Below, piece after piece: positions 7,996 through 14,018 of a DNA stretch of 17,257 nucleotides. The DNA comes from an uncultured Clostridiaceae bacterium (GTDB lineage: Bacteria; Bacillota; Clostridia; Lachnospirales; Lachnospiraceae), in contig CAUCBQ010000027.1 of NCBI GenBank assembly GCA_958441075.1, forward strand, positions 1 to 17,257, given 5' to 3'. Position numbers and translations under genes: made by a program. The notes beneath the pieces are model-generated. The model did not search any database. It saw nothing but the letters and a program-made list of their open reading frames with translations, and was not told where the DNA came from. Numbering within the stretch: position 1 is the stretch's first letter; each line of letters opens with the position of its first letter.

Positions 7996-8514
7996 TCATT
8001 CTTTTTCGTCTTCTGTAAATGTCTTTGTAGCTAATGCAAATAATCCCTTTACTCTGTTTCCTGTATGGTGTACATTAAACGGGATCTGATATCCGGTCGT
8101 ATCTCCACCATAACTGGAGACTTCAATAATGGCATCTTCTTTATACGCTACATAAGAACCCGTCTTTGATTCATGTTCATCCCAAAGATGTACTTCCACC
8201 ACAGATGTTTTCAGATCATCCAAAGTCTGGCGCTCATCAATGATTGCCTGTAATCGTTCAAACAGAGGATCACCAATCTCTGCATAATACGGCTCAGCGG
8301 ATGCCTGCGGCTGATAGCTGTCCAGGTTTACAGAAGTTTCACCTAGGATATTATTCTTTGTTTCCACATTAGCGTTCATTTCCACATTGAACTCTTCCAG
8401 ATCCTTTCCTAAGCGGACATATTTTGCCGCCTCTGATCCTGCTCCCGGAGCTGCCGCATCAATATAGTGCGCCATGAATTTACGTTTGATTTTCCCTGTT
8501 ACTGTTCCTGGCAT
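7996..8514 (-). CDS. Major tail protein (tail tube)
   Basis: A 172-residue protein that should polymerise into the tail tube. The pattern fits siphophage tube proteins: GKDLEEFNVEMNANVETKNNILGETSVNLDSYQPQ is the usual early strand-loop-strand region with a conserved N.LGE segment, followed by acidic DEHESKTGSYVAYKEDAIIEVSSYGGDTTGYQIPFNVHHTG near the end. Start ATG at 8514 is directly after the stop of the upstream gene, with GAGGAA about 6 bases upstream. It is followed by the two chaperone genes and the tape measure, the standard order. Confidence 0.88.
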   Translation of the reverse strand: MPGTVTGKIKRKFMAHYIDAAAPGAGSEAAKYVRLGKDLEEFNVEMNANVETKNNILGETSVNLDSYQPQASAEPYYAEIGDPLFERLQAIIDERQTLDDLKTSVVEVHLWDEHESKTGSYVAYKEDAIIEVSSYGGDTTGYQIPFNVHHTGNRVKGLFALATKTFTEDEKE

Positions 8515-8970
8515 TTAAAATTCCTCGCTTTCTATTTTGTACTGGGCGTAAATCTGTAGCTGATATATTACGCCGCTGTCAATGGTGTCCCCCATCAACC
8601 CCATGCTCATTGCATTGGCTGTGGTTGCTTTTAAAAAAGTTCCCTTTAGTTCCTGTTCTCCGGCCTGAAATGTAAGCTCATCCCCGGAAGGCAGACGCTC
8701 CAGCCAAAGTGACAGTTCCAGAAGGAAGTTACTGTTTGCCAGCCGGTTATAATCTGTAAAGGACTGACCGACTGCATACATAACAAAATTATGCTGCCGG
8801 ATCTGGTTTCCCAGTACGTCCTCCTTTACCAGGCTGTCCCCGTTGCTGGTCAGACCATAATTGACCGGATCAGGCTCCGTAAAATCAATATGAATCTCAT
8901 CCCCGGCCAGAAACTCGGATATCTTTGGATATTCCGTCAATGTCTGACGCATATAGTCTATGATGGTCAT
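8515..8970 (-). CDS. Minor capsid / tail-completion protein
   Basis: A 151-residue protein in the slot of the third small minor-capsid gene (Minor_capsid_3-like) of Firmicute siphophages, directly before the major tail gene. It probably works as a tail-terminator or tail-to-head joining protein. Its body is strand-rich (HNFVMYAVGQSFTDYNRLAN, then FLLELSLWLERLPSGDELTF), as in tail-completion proteins. The start ATG overlaps the upstream stop (ATGA) and AGGAGG lies 8 bases before it. The assignment rests on gene order, size and overall pattern. Confidence 0.8.
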   Translation of the reverse strand: MTIIDYMRQTLTEYPKISEFLAGDEIHIDFTEPDPVNYGLTSNGDSLVKEDVLGNQIRQHNFVMYAVGQSFTDYNRLANSNFLLELSLWLERLPSGDELTFQAGEQELKGTFLKATTANAMSMGLMGDTIDSGVIYQLQIYAQYKIESEEF

Positions 8971-9392
8971 GAACTTCCCCTCCTGTCTGCCAGAGCCTGC
9001 GCCGCCTGGAGGATATCATCCTTGCGGTCTGCTTTCATCCTCTCAAACCACTTCTTTCCCCGCATGGGAGCCCCTGCATAGGTAAGCGCCTTCCCGGTCG
9101 GAACTTTAATCTCATTCTTTTTCGCCCACGCGCTTCCTGTAGTAGGTGACACATACAGAACCCCCTCATAGAGGTAATGAGCATAAGGCCCAGGAATGTC
9201 GATCTGCCCGGATCCGACCACAGTCGCCATAACCATCATGTGTTCCAACTCTCCCGCCTGTCTGCGTGGCATATATGGGGACATGTACCTCATGCACTCA
9301 CTGTCTACCAGCTTTTGTACTGGCCCATTTTTCTGCAAACCGCGATCCCTCAGAAGGGCCTCTGTGGACTTCATTTCAAATTTAACCTCCAT
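8967..9392 (-). CDS. Minor capsid protein (Minor_capsid_2-like head-tail joining protein)
   Basis: A 141-residue protein resembling the second small minor capsid family: GLQKNGPVQKLVDSECMRYM, a proline-rich PYMPRR(Q)AGEL segment, ATVVGSGQIDIPGPYAHYLYEG and GKKWFERMKADRKDDILQAA. The same motif string occurs in neck proteins of the gp10/SPP1-gp16.1 type, which sit at the head-tail junction. ATG at 9392 is used because AAGGAGG lies 5 bases upstream and overlaps the stop of the preceding gene; the in-frame extension to 9458 has no ribosome site. Confidence 0.87.
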   Translation of the reverse strand: MEVKFEMKSTEALLRDRGLQKNGPVQKLVDSECMRYMSPYMPRRQAGELEHMMVMATVVGSGQIDIPGPYAHYLYEGVLYVSPTTGSAWAKKNEIKVPTGKALTYAGAPMRGKKWFERMKADRKDDILQAAQALADRRGSS

Positions 9393-9402
9393 ACCTGCCT
9401 CC

Positions 9403-9783
9403 TTACTTGCAGGACAACTCGTAATGCCACACGGATTCACTGCCATACAGCCGTTCATCTGCTGTGGTAACGGTCACATAATCATGGGCCGCCTTTAAGG
9501 TTGCCAATGACTTCGACAAGGCCTCCGGCGTGCTGCTGTCGATTTCATCCACGATAATCCCTTTTACAGCCAGATCCTTCCCTCTTGTAAGGCGTAACGG
9601 ACCATTCAGACTCCCATACGGGATTACCAGCAGGACAGAAGCTGCATCCTTCTGCCCTGTCTTCAGGAATGTAGACTGCTGCACATTCTCCCAGTACACT
9701 CCCTCAATAGGAACACGGGTATATCGTACGTCCCTGCCCTCTTTGCTGTACAGATACAGCGTTGCGTCTGAGTTGGTATACAT
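9403..9783 (-). CDS. Putative head-closure / minor capsid protein
   Basis: A 126-residue protein in the place of the first small minor-capsid or head-closure gene. Visible features: N-terminal strands (ATLYLYSKEGRDVRYTRVPI), a VYWENVQQ segment, a hydrophobic strand ASVLLVIPYG and a C-terminal helix/strand region ending HYELSCK. These resemble the beta-barrel layout of head-closure proteins (SPP1 gp16-like), but I cannot confirm the family by eye. ATG at 9783 is chosen over the upstream in-frame ATG because GGGGGTG precedes it and it lies one base after the stop of the connector gene. Confidence 0.78.
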   Translation of the reverse strand: MYTNSDATLYLYSKEGRDVRYTRVPIEGVYWENVQQSTFLKTGQKDAASVLLVIPYGSLNGPLRLTRGKDLAVKGIIVDEIDSSTPEALSKSLATLKAAHDYVTVTTADERLYGSESVWHYELSCK

Positions 9784-9784
9784 C

Positions 9785-10153
9785 TCACACCCCCTGATAG
9801 CACAGGCCGGTACCTCCAAGCCATTTCATCACGATGGCCTCCTGCTCCCCGGCATATGCAGAATCACTCTCTCCCGAAGAGGCGAAGCTGACGGAATAGG
9901 TTCCGATCTTCTCAGATGTTTTTCCGCCAGAATCCCTCTTCTGCTTTTCTCTGGAAAACTCAGCCTCTGCCAGCTCACAGCAGCACAGGCGCACTGCCTC
10001 CGGAATCTTCGCCGTCTGCTTTAAACGTCCGAACGTATAGCTGTCAATCACCTGGCTGGCCTGACGGGAATAGAAGTCAAAGCCGGCGCTGATGACCGGC
10101 TTACGGCCTAACAAATATCGGTCTGTATAGAATCCTTCATCTGCATAACTCAT
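9785..10153 (-). CDS. Head-tail connector (adaptor) protein
   Basis: A 122-residue helical protein, the first gene after the major capsid gene, where gp6/SPP1-gp15-like adaptors lie. It opens MSYADEGFYTDRYLLGRKPV, then has ASQVIDSYTFGRLK and IPEAVRLCCCELAEAEFSRE, the helical pattern with an early tyrosine/aspartate-rich segment typical of connector adaptors that bind the portal ring. Three adjacent cysteines in the second helix are unusual. ATG at 10153 has AAGGAG 9 bases upstream and is preferred to the in-frame ATG at 10177, which overlaps the capsid gene. Confidence 0.85.
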   Translation of the reverse strand: MSYADEGFYTDRYLLGRKPVISAGFDFYSRQASQVIDSYTFGRLKQTAKIPEAVRLCCCELAEAEFSREKQKRDSGGKTSEKIGTYSVSFASSGESDSAYAGEQEAIVMKWLGGTGLCYQGV

Positions 10154-10169
10154 CAGCGCCAGCTCCTTT

Positions 10170-11363
10170 CTACACATTCGGGATCAGGGTAACTGCCTTA
10201 GGTACTGCGGACTTGTCCACAGTCACTGTCTCTGTCACAGTGCCATACCCATTCTTCTTGATCTTTGCCGGATAGGTACCCGGACGCAGATGGAACTCTG
10301 CCACACCAGAAGCATTGGTTTTCAGTCTGGAACCATTGACGTCTACAATGGCACCTTCAACCGCTTTCGGCTCACTGTTGTTGTCCTTGACTGTAAATGT
10401 AACCTTCTGGGTAGTCACTGCCGTCGCTGGCTCCAGGTAAGCAAACGGACAGCCCACACGATCCTCATCCATCCTGGTTGCAGGGTTCGGGAGCGCCCAT
10501 CCCATACGAAATACGACACGCAGCGCCACCATGTCCTGCTGAGCCAGGTTGTAAGCGATTTCTTTTGTGGTGGGATCCTGAATAACACCCTGATCCAGGA
10601 TCTTTACAGTGATATCCTGACGGATCGCGTATACAGCCTGTTTGAAATCACCAATAATCAGCTGCGCAATCGTATTGTCAAATGCACCGTTCTGTGGGAA
10701 ATACATAGGCGCACCATCCAGTGCATAGTTTGTGGATCCCTGCATATCTGACTTAAAGATCGGGGTTCCATCCGTAGCCTTAATCCCTCTCAGTTTTGCC
10801 CTCATTCCCATGGAAGCCAGAGCACCTGTGGACATATAACCATCTTCCTCTACCTTGGAAATAACACCGCCTTCTCCAAGAATCAGATTATAATAATCAG
10901 GGCTGCCGCTAGGCGCTACGTTATTACCTGCCTGACGTGCCAGAGTAACAATATCGTTCTGCCACTCTGCCGGACGGTTCACACCAAAGATAATGGCACT
11001 GTCCACCTTCTGGCCGATCGCCTCATTCACCCTCGGAGTGATCTCCCCGAAAATGTCAAACTCTGCATCATCCAGTACCGCCTCCGGAATCGGAATGATG
11101 ACTGCCAGCTCTGCCGCATTGATATACACATTATCCCATGCCTGCTTGCTGGTCTGCTTCATACCGGTATCACCGTTTACCCAGTAAGCAGTTGGCAGGA
11201 AATCCAGTACGCGGATACGGGTCTGGTTGCTTGTCATATTCGGCAGCTTGCGCGCCAAAGACATAAATACTGACTGTTTGGGCGCGTCCTGAAAAATAGT
11301 GGATACCACCTGCTCACGGATAATGGCCTCTGCATCGGCCCTGCTTGTAATATGTACTGCCAT
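10170..11363 (-). CDS. Major capsid protein, HK97-like, with C-terminal Ig-like domain
   Basis: A 397-residue shell protein. Residues about 1-312 match the HK97-fold capsid family: an N-terminal arm (EAIIREQVVSTIFQDAPKQS), the PNMTSNQTRIRVLDFLPTAYWV strand region, the INAAELAVIIPIPEAVLDDA spine-like segment, an LILGEGGVIS...GYMSTGALASMG P-domain region and the C-terminal RVVFRMGWALPNPATR strand before AYLEPAT. Residues 318-397 form an extra domain with the signature of carboxypeptidase-regulatory/Ig-like beta-sandwiches: AVEGAIVDVNG, LKTNASGVAEFHLRPGTY and KKNGYG. Such domains often project from the capsid surface. AAGGAGG lies 8 bases before ATG at 11363 and overlaps the end of the scaffold gene. 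No protease gene is seen, so a scaffold-only assembly pathway is likely. Confidence 0.94.
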   Translation of the reverse strand: MAVHITSRADAEAIIREQVVSTIFQDAPKQSVFMSLARKLPNMTSNQTRIRVLDFLPTAYWVNGDTGMKQTSKQAWDNVYINAAELAVIIPIPEAVLDDAEFDIFGEITPRVNEAIGQKVDSAIIFGVNRPAEWQNDIVTLARQAGNNVAPSGSPDYYNLILGEGGVISKVEEDGYMSTGALASMGMRAKLRGIKATDGTPIFKSDMQGSTNYALDGAPMYFPQNGAFDNTIAQLIIGDFKQAVYAIRQDITVKILDQGVIQDPTTKEIAYNLAQQDMVALRVVFRMGWALPNPATRMDEDRVGCPFAYLEPATAVTTQKVTFTVKDNNSEPKAVEGAIVDVNGSRLKTNASGVAEFHLRPGTYPAKIKKNGYGTVTETVTVDKSAVPKAVTLIPNV

Positions 11364-11376
11364 ATTGTTTACCTCC

Positions 11377-11910
11377 TTATTCTCTTCCTAAAATGTTTCT
11401 TAATGCTGCATTGGCTCTGGCTTTTGTGTCCTCTGTCGCTGCACCGCCCGGGCCAGGCGTAGAAGACACCACCCTGGGGATGCTGACATCCTGAAACAGA
11501 TATGCATTGTCCTTCTTCACCGCATCCAGGGCGGCCTTGATGTCTGCTTCCTGGTTCTTGCTGCCTTTCAGCTTTTCAACGTCCAGGAATGGCATGACGG
11601 CTTTCAGATTCCTTGGTTTATAGCCCTCTGCCGTTGCCTTTAACAGGTCATTGAAATCCCTGTCGGCAATCTGTTTCTGATACTCTGTCTCCTTGTTTGC
11701 CAGATCAGCGGTCAGCTGGGTAATCTTGCCCTGAAGCTCCTGGACATTTACACCCTCAAAACTTTTAAGCGTAGTCTGCGCCGCTGTAAGCTGGGTCTTG
11801 TAGTTATCCCGGTCCTGCTTAATCCCGTTAAGCTCCTTACCATACTCGGCCATTACATAATCGATCTGTTCCTGTGTCAGACCCTTTGCCTGTAAATCTT
11901 CTGTTTTCAT
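11377..11910 (-). CDS. Capsid scaffold protein (GP20 family minor structural protein)
   Basis: A 177-residue internal scaffold for capsid assembly. It begins MKTEDLQAKGLTQEQIDYVMAEYGKE, the signature opening of GP20-type proteins, then has a long coiled coil (residues about 30-100, rich in Q, K, E and D) and a C-terminal part with FNDLLKATAEGYKPRNLKAVMPFLD and AALDAVKKDNAYLF before a flexible PGPGG linker and a basic end. ATG at 11910 is chosen because AAAGGA lies 8 bases upstream and the family starts here. The open frame continues to 12021 but that extension has no ribosome site and crosses a hairpin. The gene directly precedes the major capsid gene, as expected. Confidence 0.9.
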   Translation of the reverse strand: MKTEDLQAKGLTQEQIDYVMAEYGKELNGIKQDRDNYKTQLTAAQTTLKSFEGVNVQELQGKITQLTADLANKETEYQKQIADRDFNDLLKATAEGYKPRNLKAVMPFLDVEKLKGSKNQEADIKAALDAVKKDNAYLFQDVSIPRVVSSTPGPGGAATEDTKARANAALRNILGRE

Positions 11911-12020
11911 TCCCTGTGTCCTTTCTTTGTATTGATTCGCCATTAGGTTATTTATAGGTGTGTAACCGTCCACCAAACGAATGACTGTTTTAGGTCTCAT
12001 CATCTGACCGAAAAAAGGCA

Positions 12021-12051
12021 TAAAAATAACACCCAGGTCCGCCCTGCGTGT
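12021..12051 (-). terminator. Terminator-like hairpin after the zinc-ribbon gene
   Basis: On the minus strand ACAC-G-CAGG pairs with CCTG-G-GTGT (8 bp with one G-G mismatch, 5-base loop), followed by TTATTTTTA. It begins 12 bases after the stop of the 52-residue gene. The 11911-12063 interval otherwise holds only an open frame continuous with the scaffold gene, which has no ribosome site, so I treat it as an intergenic leader. Confidence 0.45.
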
Positions 12052-12063
12052 CTATGACTAATT

Positions 12064-12222
12064 CTATGACTTGCTACGGCTAATTTTTCCGCATTTCACG
12101 CACCGTCTCACATACCCACCATAAGGGCCATGGCGGCGGCACCAGTGCTTTCTATACCGGTGTTCGCATTCAGGATTTGCCCGACAGAAGAACCGTTTCA
12201 GCCAGCTTAGAAATCTACTCAT
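12064..12222 (-). CDS. Small basic zinc-ribbon-like protein
   Basis: A 52-residue, very basic protein (15 Arg/Lys). Cysteines and histidines are placed as in a small zinc-binding fold: C13, C19, H21, H26, C28, H31, C41 and C44, the last two as CVKCGK. An N-terminal hydrophobic/basic helix (FLSWLKRFF) precedes the putative metal site. ATG at 12222 is preferred because AAGGAG lies 6 bases upstream; the adjacent ATG at 12225 is only 3 bases from it. The gene lies between the minor capsid and scaffold genes, flanked by two terminator-like hairpins, and comes after a 16-bp palindrome. A nucleic-acid-binding or regulatory role is a guess from composition; no family was recognised. Confidence 0.75.
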   Translation of the reverse strand: MSRFLSWLKRFFCRANPECEHRYRKHWCRRHGPYGGYVRRCVKCGKISRSKS

Positions 12223-12237
12223 CATGCGCTCCTTCCT

Positions 12238-12253
12238 GTTGCGACGTCGCAAC
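12238..12253. repeat. Perfect 16-bp palindrome
   Basis: GTTGCGACGTCGCAAC reads the same on both strands. It lies directly upstream of the ribosome site of the zinc-ribbon gene. As RNA it could fold into a 6-bp GC-rich stem with an ACGT loop; as DNA it could be a dimer-binding site. Confidence 0.9.
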
Positions 12254-12269
12254 GCCTAAAAATGGGTAC

Positions 12270-12303
12270 AAAAATACCACCGGCCATTACTGACTGGTGG
12301 TAT
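12270..12303 (-). terminator. Rho-independent terminator-like hairpin after the 56-residue gene
   Basis: On the minus strand ATACCACC pairs perfectly with GGTGGTAT (8 bp, 14-base loop) and the stem runs straight into a TTTTT tract. It starts at the base after the stop codon of the 56-residue gene. No T-tract follows on the plus strand, so it would act only in the direction of the phage genes. It is the strongest terminator candidate here although capsid genes lie downstream. Confidence 0.65.
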
Positions 12304-12474
12304 CTACTCTCTGTGATTTGGACAGTCCAAACAGATACTCTTAAATTCTGGAATTTTTGTTATTGTATCAGGTACGGTGTTCTGCGGAGCCATCCCCTCT
12401 GCAACCATGCTCACATCAAAACATTCCACTTCTTCAATCATTTTCCTTACTAAAGGGCATTCAATCTTTCCCAT
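12304..12474 (-). CDS. Small cysteine-containing protein overlapping the minor capsid gene
   Basis: A 56-residue gene below common ORF length cut-offs. It starts at ATG 12474, inside the last codons of the minor capsid gene (14-base overlap, different frame), with GGGGGTG about 10 bases upstream, and ends in TAG at 12304. It opens MGKIECPLVRKMIEEVECFD, continues VSMVAEGMAPQ and ends KSICLDCPNHRE. Cysteines at 6, 18, 48 and 51, with a C-terminal CxxCxxH, suggest metal binding. It is AT-rich like the 3' end of the minor capsid gene and is followed at once by a terminator-like hairpin. The overlap implies translational coupling. Function is unknown; a partner or immunity factor for the capsid-linked C-terminal domain is one hypothesis. 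Confidence 0.8.
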   Translation of the reverse strand: MGKIECPLVRKMIEEVECFDVSMVAEGMAPQNTVPDTITKIPEFKSICLDCPNHRE

Positions 12475-14014
12475 ATCTTTTTATCACCCCCATAAGCTGT
12501 AACGTTGCATTGTCATATTCTTTACTTGTAAATGCTGTACGAATATTCTTTTCCTTTGTATCAATATAGACAGCACCATTAGCTGAATAATAGTTTTTAA
12601 ATCTGCCATTCCATCTTGTTAAAAGAATGTCTGCATTCTTCATGAAACCTTCTGCTTCATCTCTTGTTACTCTGTGCGGTCTTTCCTGGCTGATATGCTT
12701 TTCATCAAAACTATATTCCGTCAAATCCATAGACTTAGGGGCAATTTCCGGCTCGCCCTTTATCCCTATTTTCTGTAGTTCTGATTTAATTATAGCATTT
12801 TTCTTTCTCTTTTCAACTGCGTCAACAAACTCTTTTGTCAGTTCTGCTTCCCCTGCTTTCAGCCGTTCCCGCTGCTGCCTGAGCCCCATTTCCTTAGAAA
12901 ACTCTACATAGGTCTTGTTCGTCAGCCTCAGCCTGCTCTTAGCCGCTGTAATATCATCCTGGTCAGCCTTAGCCTCCTCTAAAAGTTTAACATCCTGCTT
13001 CTGTTTCCGGATCGTGCGCTCTAAGCGCCGTTGATACTGTAAGGCTCCATATGTATCATATTCACGCCCTTTAAACATCTTTTTTTCATTTTCTTTCCGG
13101 TTCTGTTCTTCCAGCCACTCATCTGTATACCTCCGTTTGCTAATACCAAGAAGGAAGGGAAAACGGATATGGTAGCAGTTAATCCCGGCAAATCCAAGCA
13201 TCTCCCCAAGTCCGCAGACTGTCCGCATCTCCTCAGAGGAATAGACCTTCCCCTGCCAGCTCTGATGATTCAAATACCCGGTTCCTGTGTTTCTGGCCCC
13301 CATGTGCCAGTCTACTTCCCAGTAATCCGTCCCCAACTCCTTGGCGTTCTTCTCATTCACTTTATCAACCATTTGGGCTACGCCCGTCATCACCGCGCGC
13401 CTTGCAGCTACCTCAATCCGGTCAGATTTGCCAGATGCATAATCCACAGTCCGGATACCGCTGGCTGTCATCTCGTCAATGACCTCCCCTATGGCCTGGC
13501 TGTATGTCCTTATGCCGGTGGTGATCCCCAGCATGGCTTTGTCCAGACTGCGCTCCAGATACTCTGACAGCGGCGTGAATACCTTTCGTCCTCCCATCTG
13601 CACATTAAACCCGGTTGTCTGGGTGATGTTTTCCATCGGCCTCAGGCTGTCTCTGGTCTGTTCCCTGACCGCTTCCACGACCTGCTGAAGCCATTGGTTT
13701 TCTTCGTAGGGCAAATAGTCCCGGCCTGCGGCCTCATAGATAGCCTTGTTACGGATATAATCAGACTGTGCAGCCTGATCGTAGATCTGGTCGATATCAA
13801 GCCCTGCTGATTCTATCCCCTCCTGAAGCAGGCGCTTGATTTCTTTCCGGCTCTTGCCAACAGCGTCCATCCGGATCAGCAGCCAGTCAATCACCGGAGT
13901 AACCTGGGATACCTCTTTTATGCGCTGTATGATCTCAGACATAACAGACAGCTCCAACGCTGTCATGGTGCGCTCTAATGGCTTTGGCAGCTTCTCCAGT
14001 TCTTCGGGTGTCAT
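12461..14014 (-). CDS. Minor capsid protein (minor capsid protein 2 family) with C-terminal toxin/nuclease-like domain
   Basis: A 517-residue minor head protein, expected inside or at the portal vertex. Residues about 1-300 match the minor capsid protein 2 family: helical N-terminus, SYSQAIGEVIDEM-type helix near 171-182, AARRAVMTGVAQMVDK (203-218), then the marker string DWHMGARNTGTGYLNHQSWQGK (235-256) and GFAGINCYHIRFPFLLGISKR (274-294). Residues 300-410 are a charged coiled coil. Residues about 428-517 form a separate domain: DEKHISQERPHRVT, FMKNADILLTRWNG, NYYSANGAVYID and IRTAFTSKEYD. This resembles the PBECR-type (Barnase-EndoU-ColicinE5/D-RelE-like) nuclease domains found on phage head proteins, by eye only. 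GC falls sharply from residue about 392 to the end. ATG at 14014 lies 4 bases after the portal stop. Confidence 0.9.
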   Translation of the reverse strand: MTPEELEKLPKPLERTMTALELSVMSEIIQRIKEVSQVTPVIDWLLIRMDAVGKSRKEIKRLLQEGIESAGLDIDQIYDQAAQSDYIRNKAIYEAAGRDYLPYEENQWLQQVVEAVREQTRDSLRPMENITQTTGFNVQMGGRKVFTPLSEYLERSLDKAMLGITTGIRTYSQAIGEVIDEMTASGIRTVDYASGKSDRIEVAARRAVMTGVAQMVDKVNEKNAKELGTDYWEVDWHMGARNTGTGYLNHQSWQGKVYSSEEMRTVCGLGEMLGFAGINCYHIRFPFLLGISKRRYTDEWLEEQNRKENEKKMFKGREYDTYGALQYQRRLERTIRKQKQDVKLLEEAKADQDDITAAKSRLRLTNKTYVEFSKEMGLRQQRERLKAGEAELTKEFVDAVEKRKKNAIIKSELQKIGIKGEPEIAPKSMDLTEYSFDEKHISQERPHRVTRDEAEGFMKNADILLTRWNGRFKNYYSANGAVYIDTKEKNIRTAFTSKEYDNATLQLMGVIKRYGKD

Positions 14015-14018
14015 GGTA

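Noticed and set aside
9530..10024. Plus-strand 164-codon open frame across two connector genes
   Set aside because: Overlaps two tightly coupled minus-strand genes with good ribosome sites; the predicted protein is a low-quality Ser/Leu/Arg mix typical of a shadow frame.
11951..11956. TATAAA on the minus strand ahead of the scaffold gene, as a possible internal promoter
   Set aside because: No acceptable -35 at 16-18 bases; the nearest TTG-like hexamer is only 14 bases away. It lies in sequence continuous with the scaffold frame. Attractive because of the upstream hairpins, but not supported.
11911..12021. N-terminal extension of the scaffold protein to ATG 12021 or 12000
   Set aside because: No ribosome site at either ATG, the GP20 family start fits ATG 11910, and a 37-codon open stretch is expected by chance fairly often.
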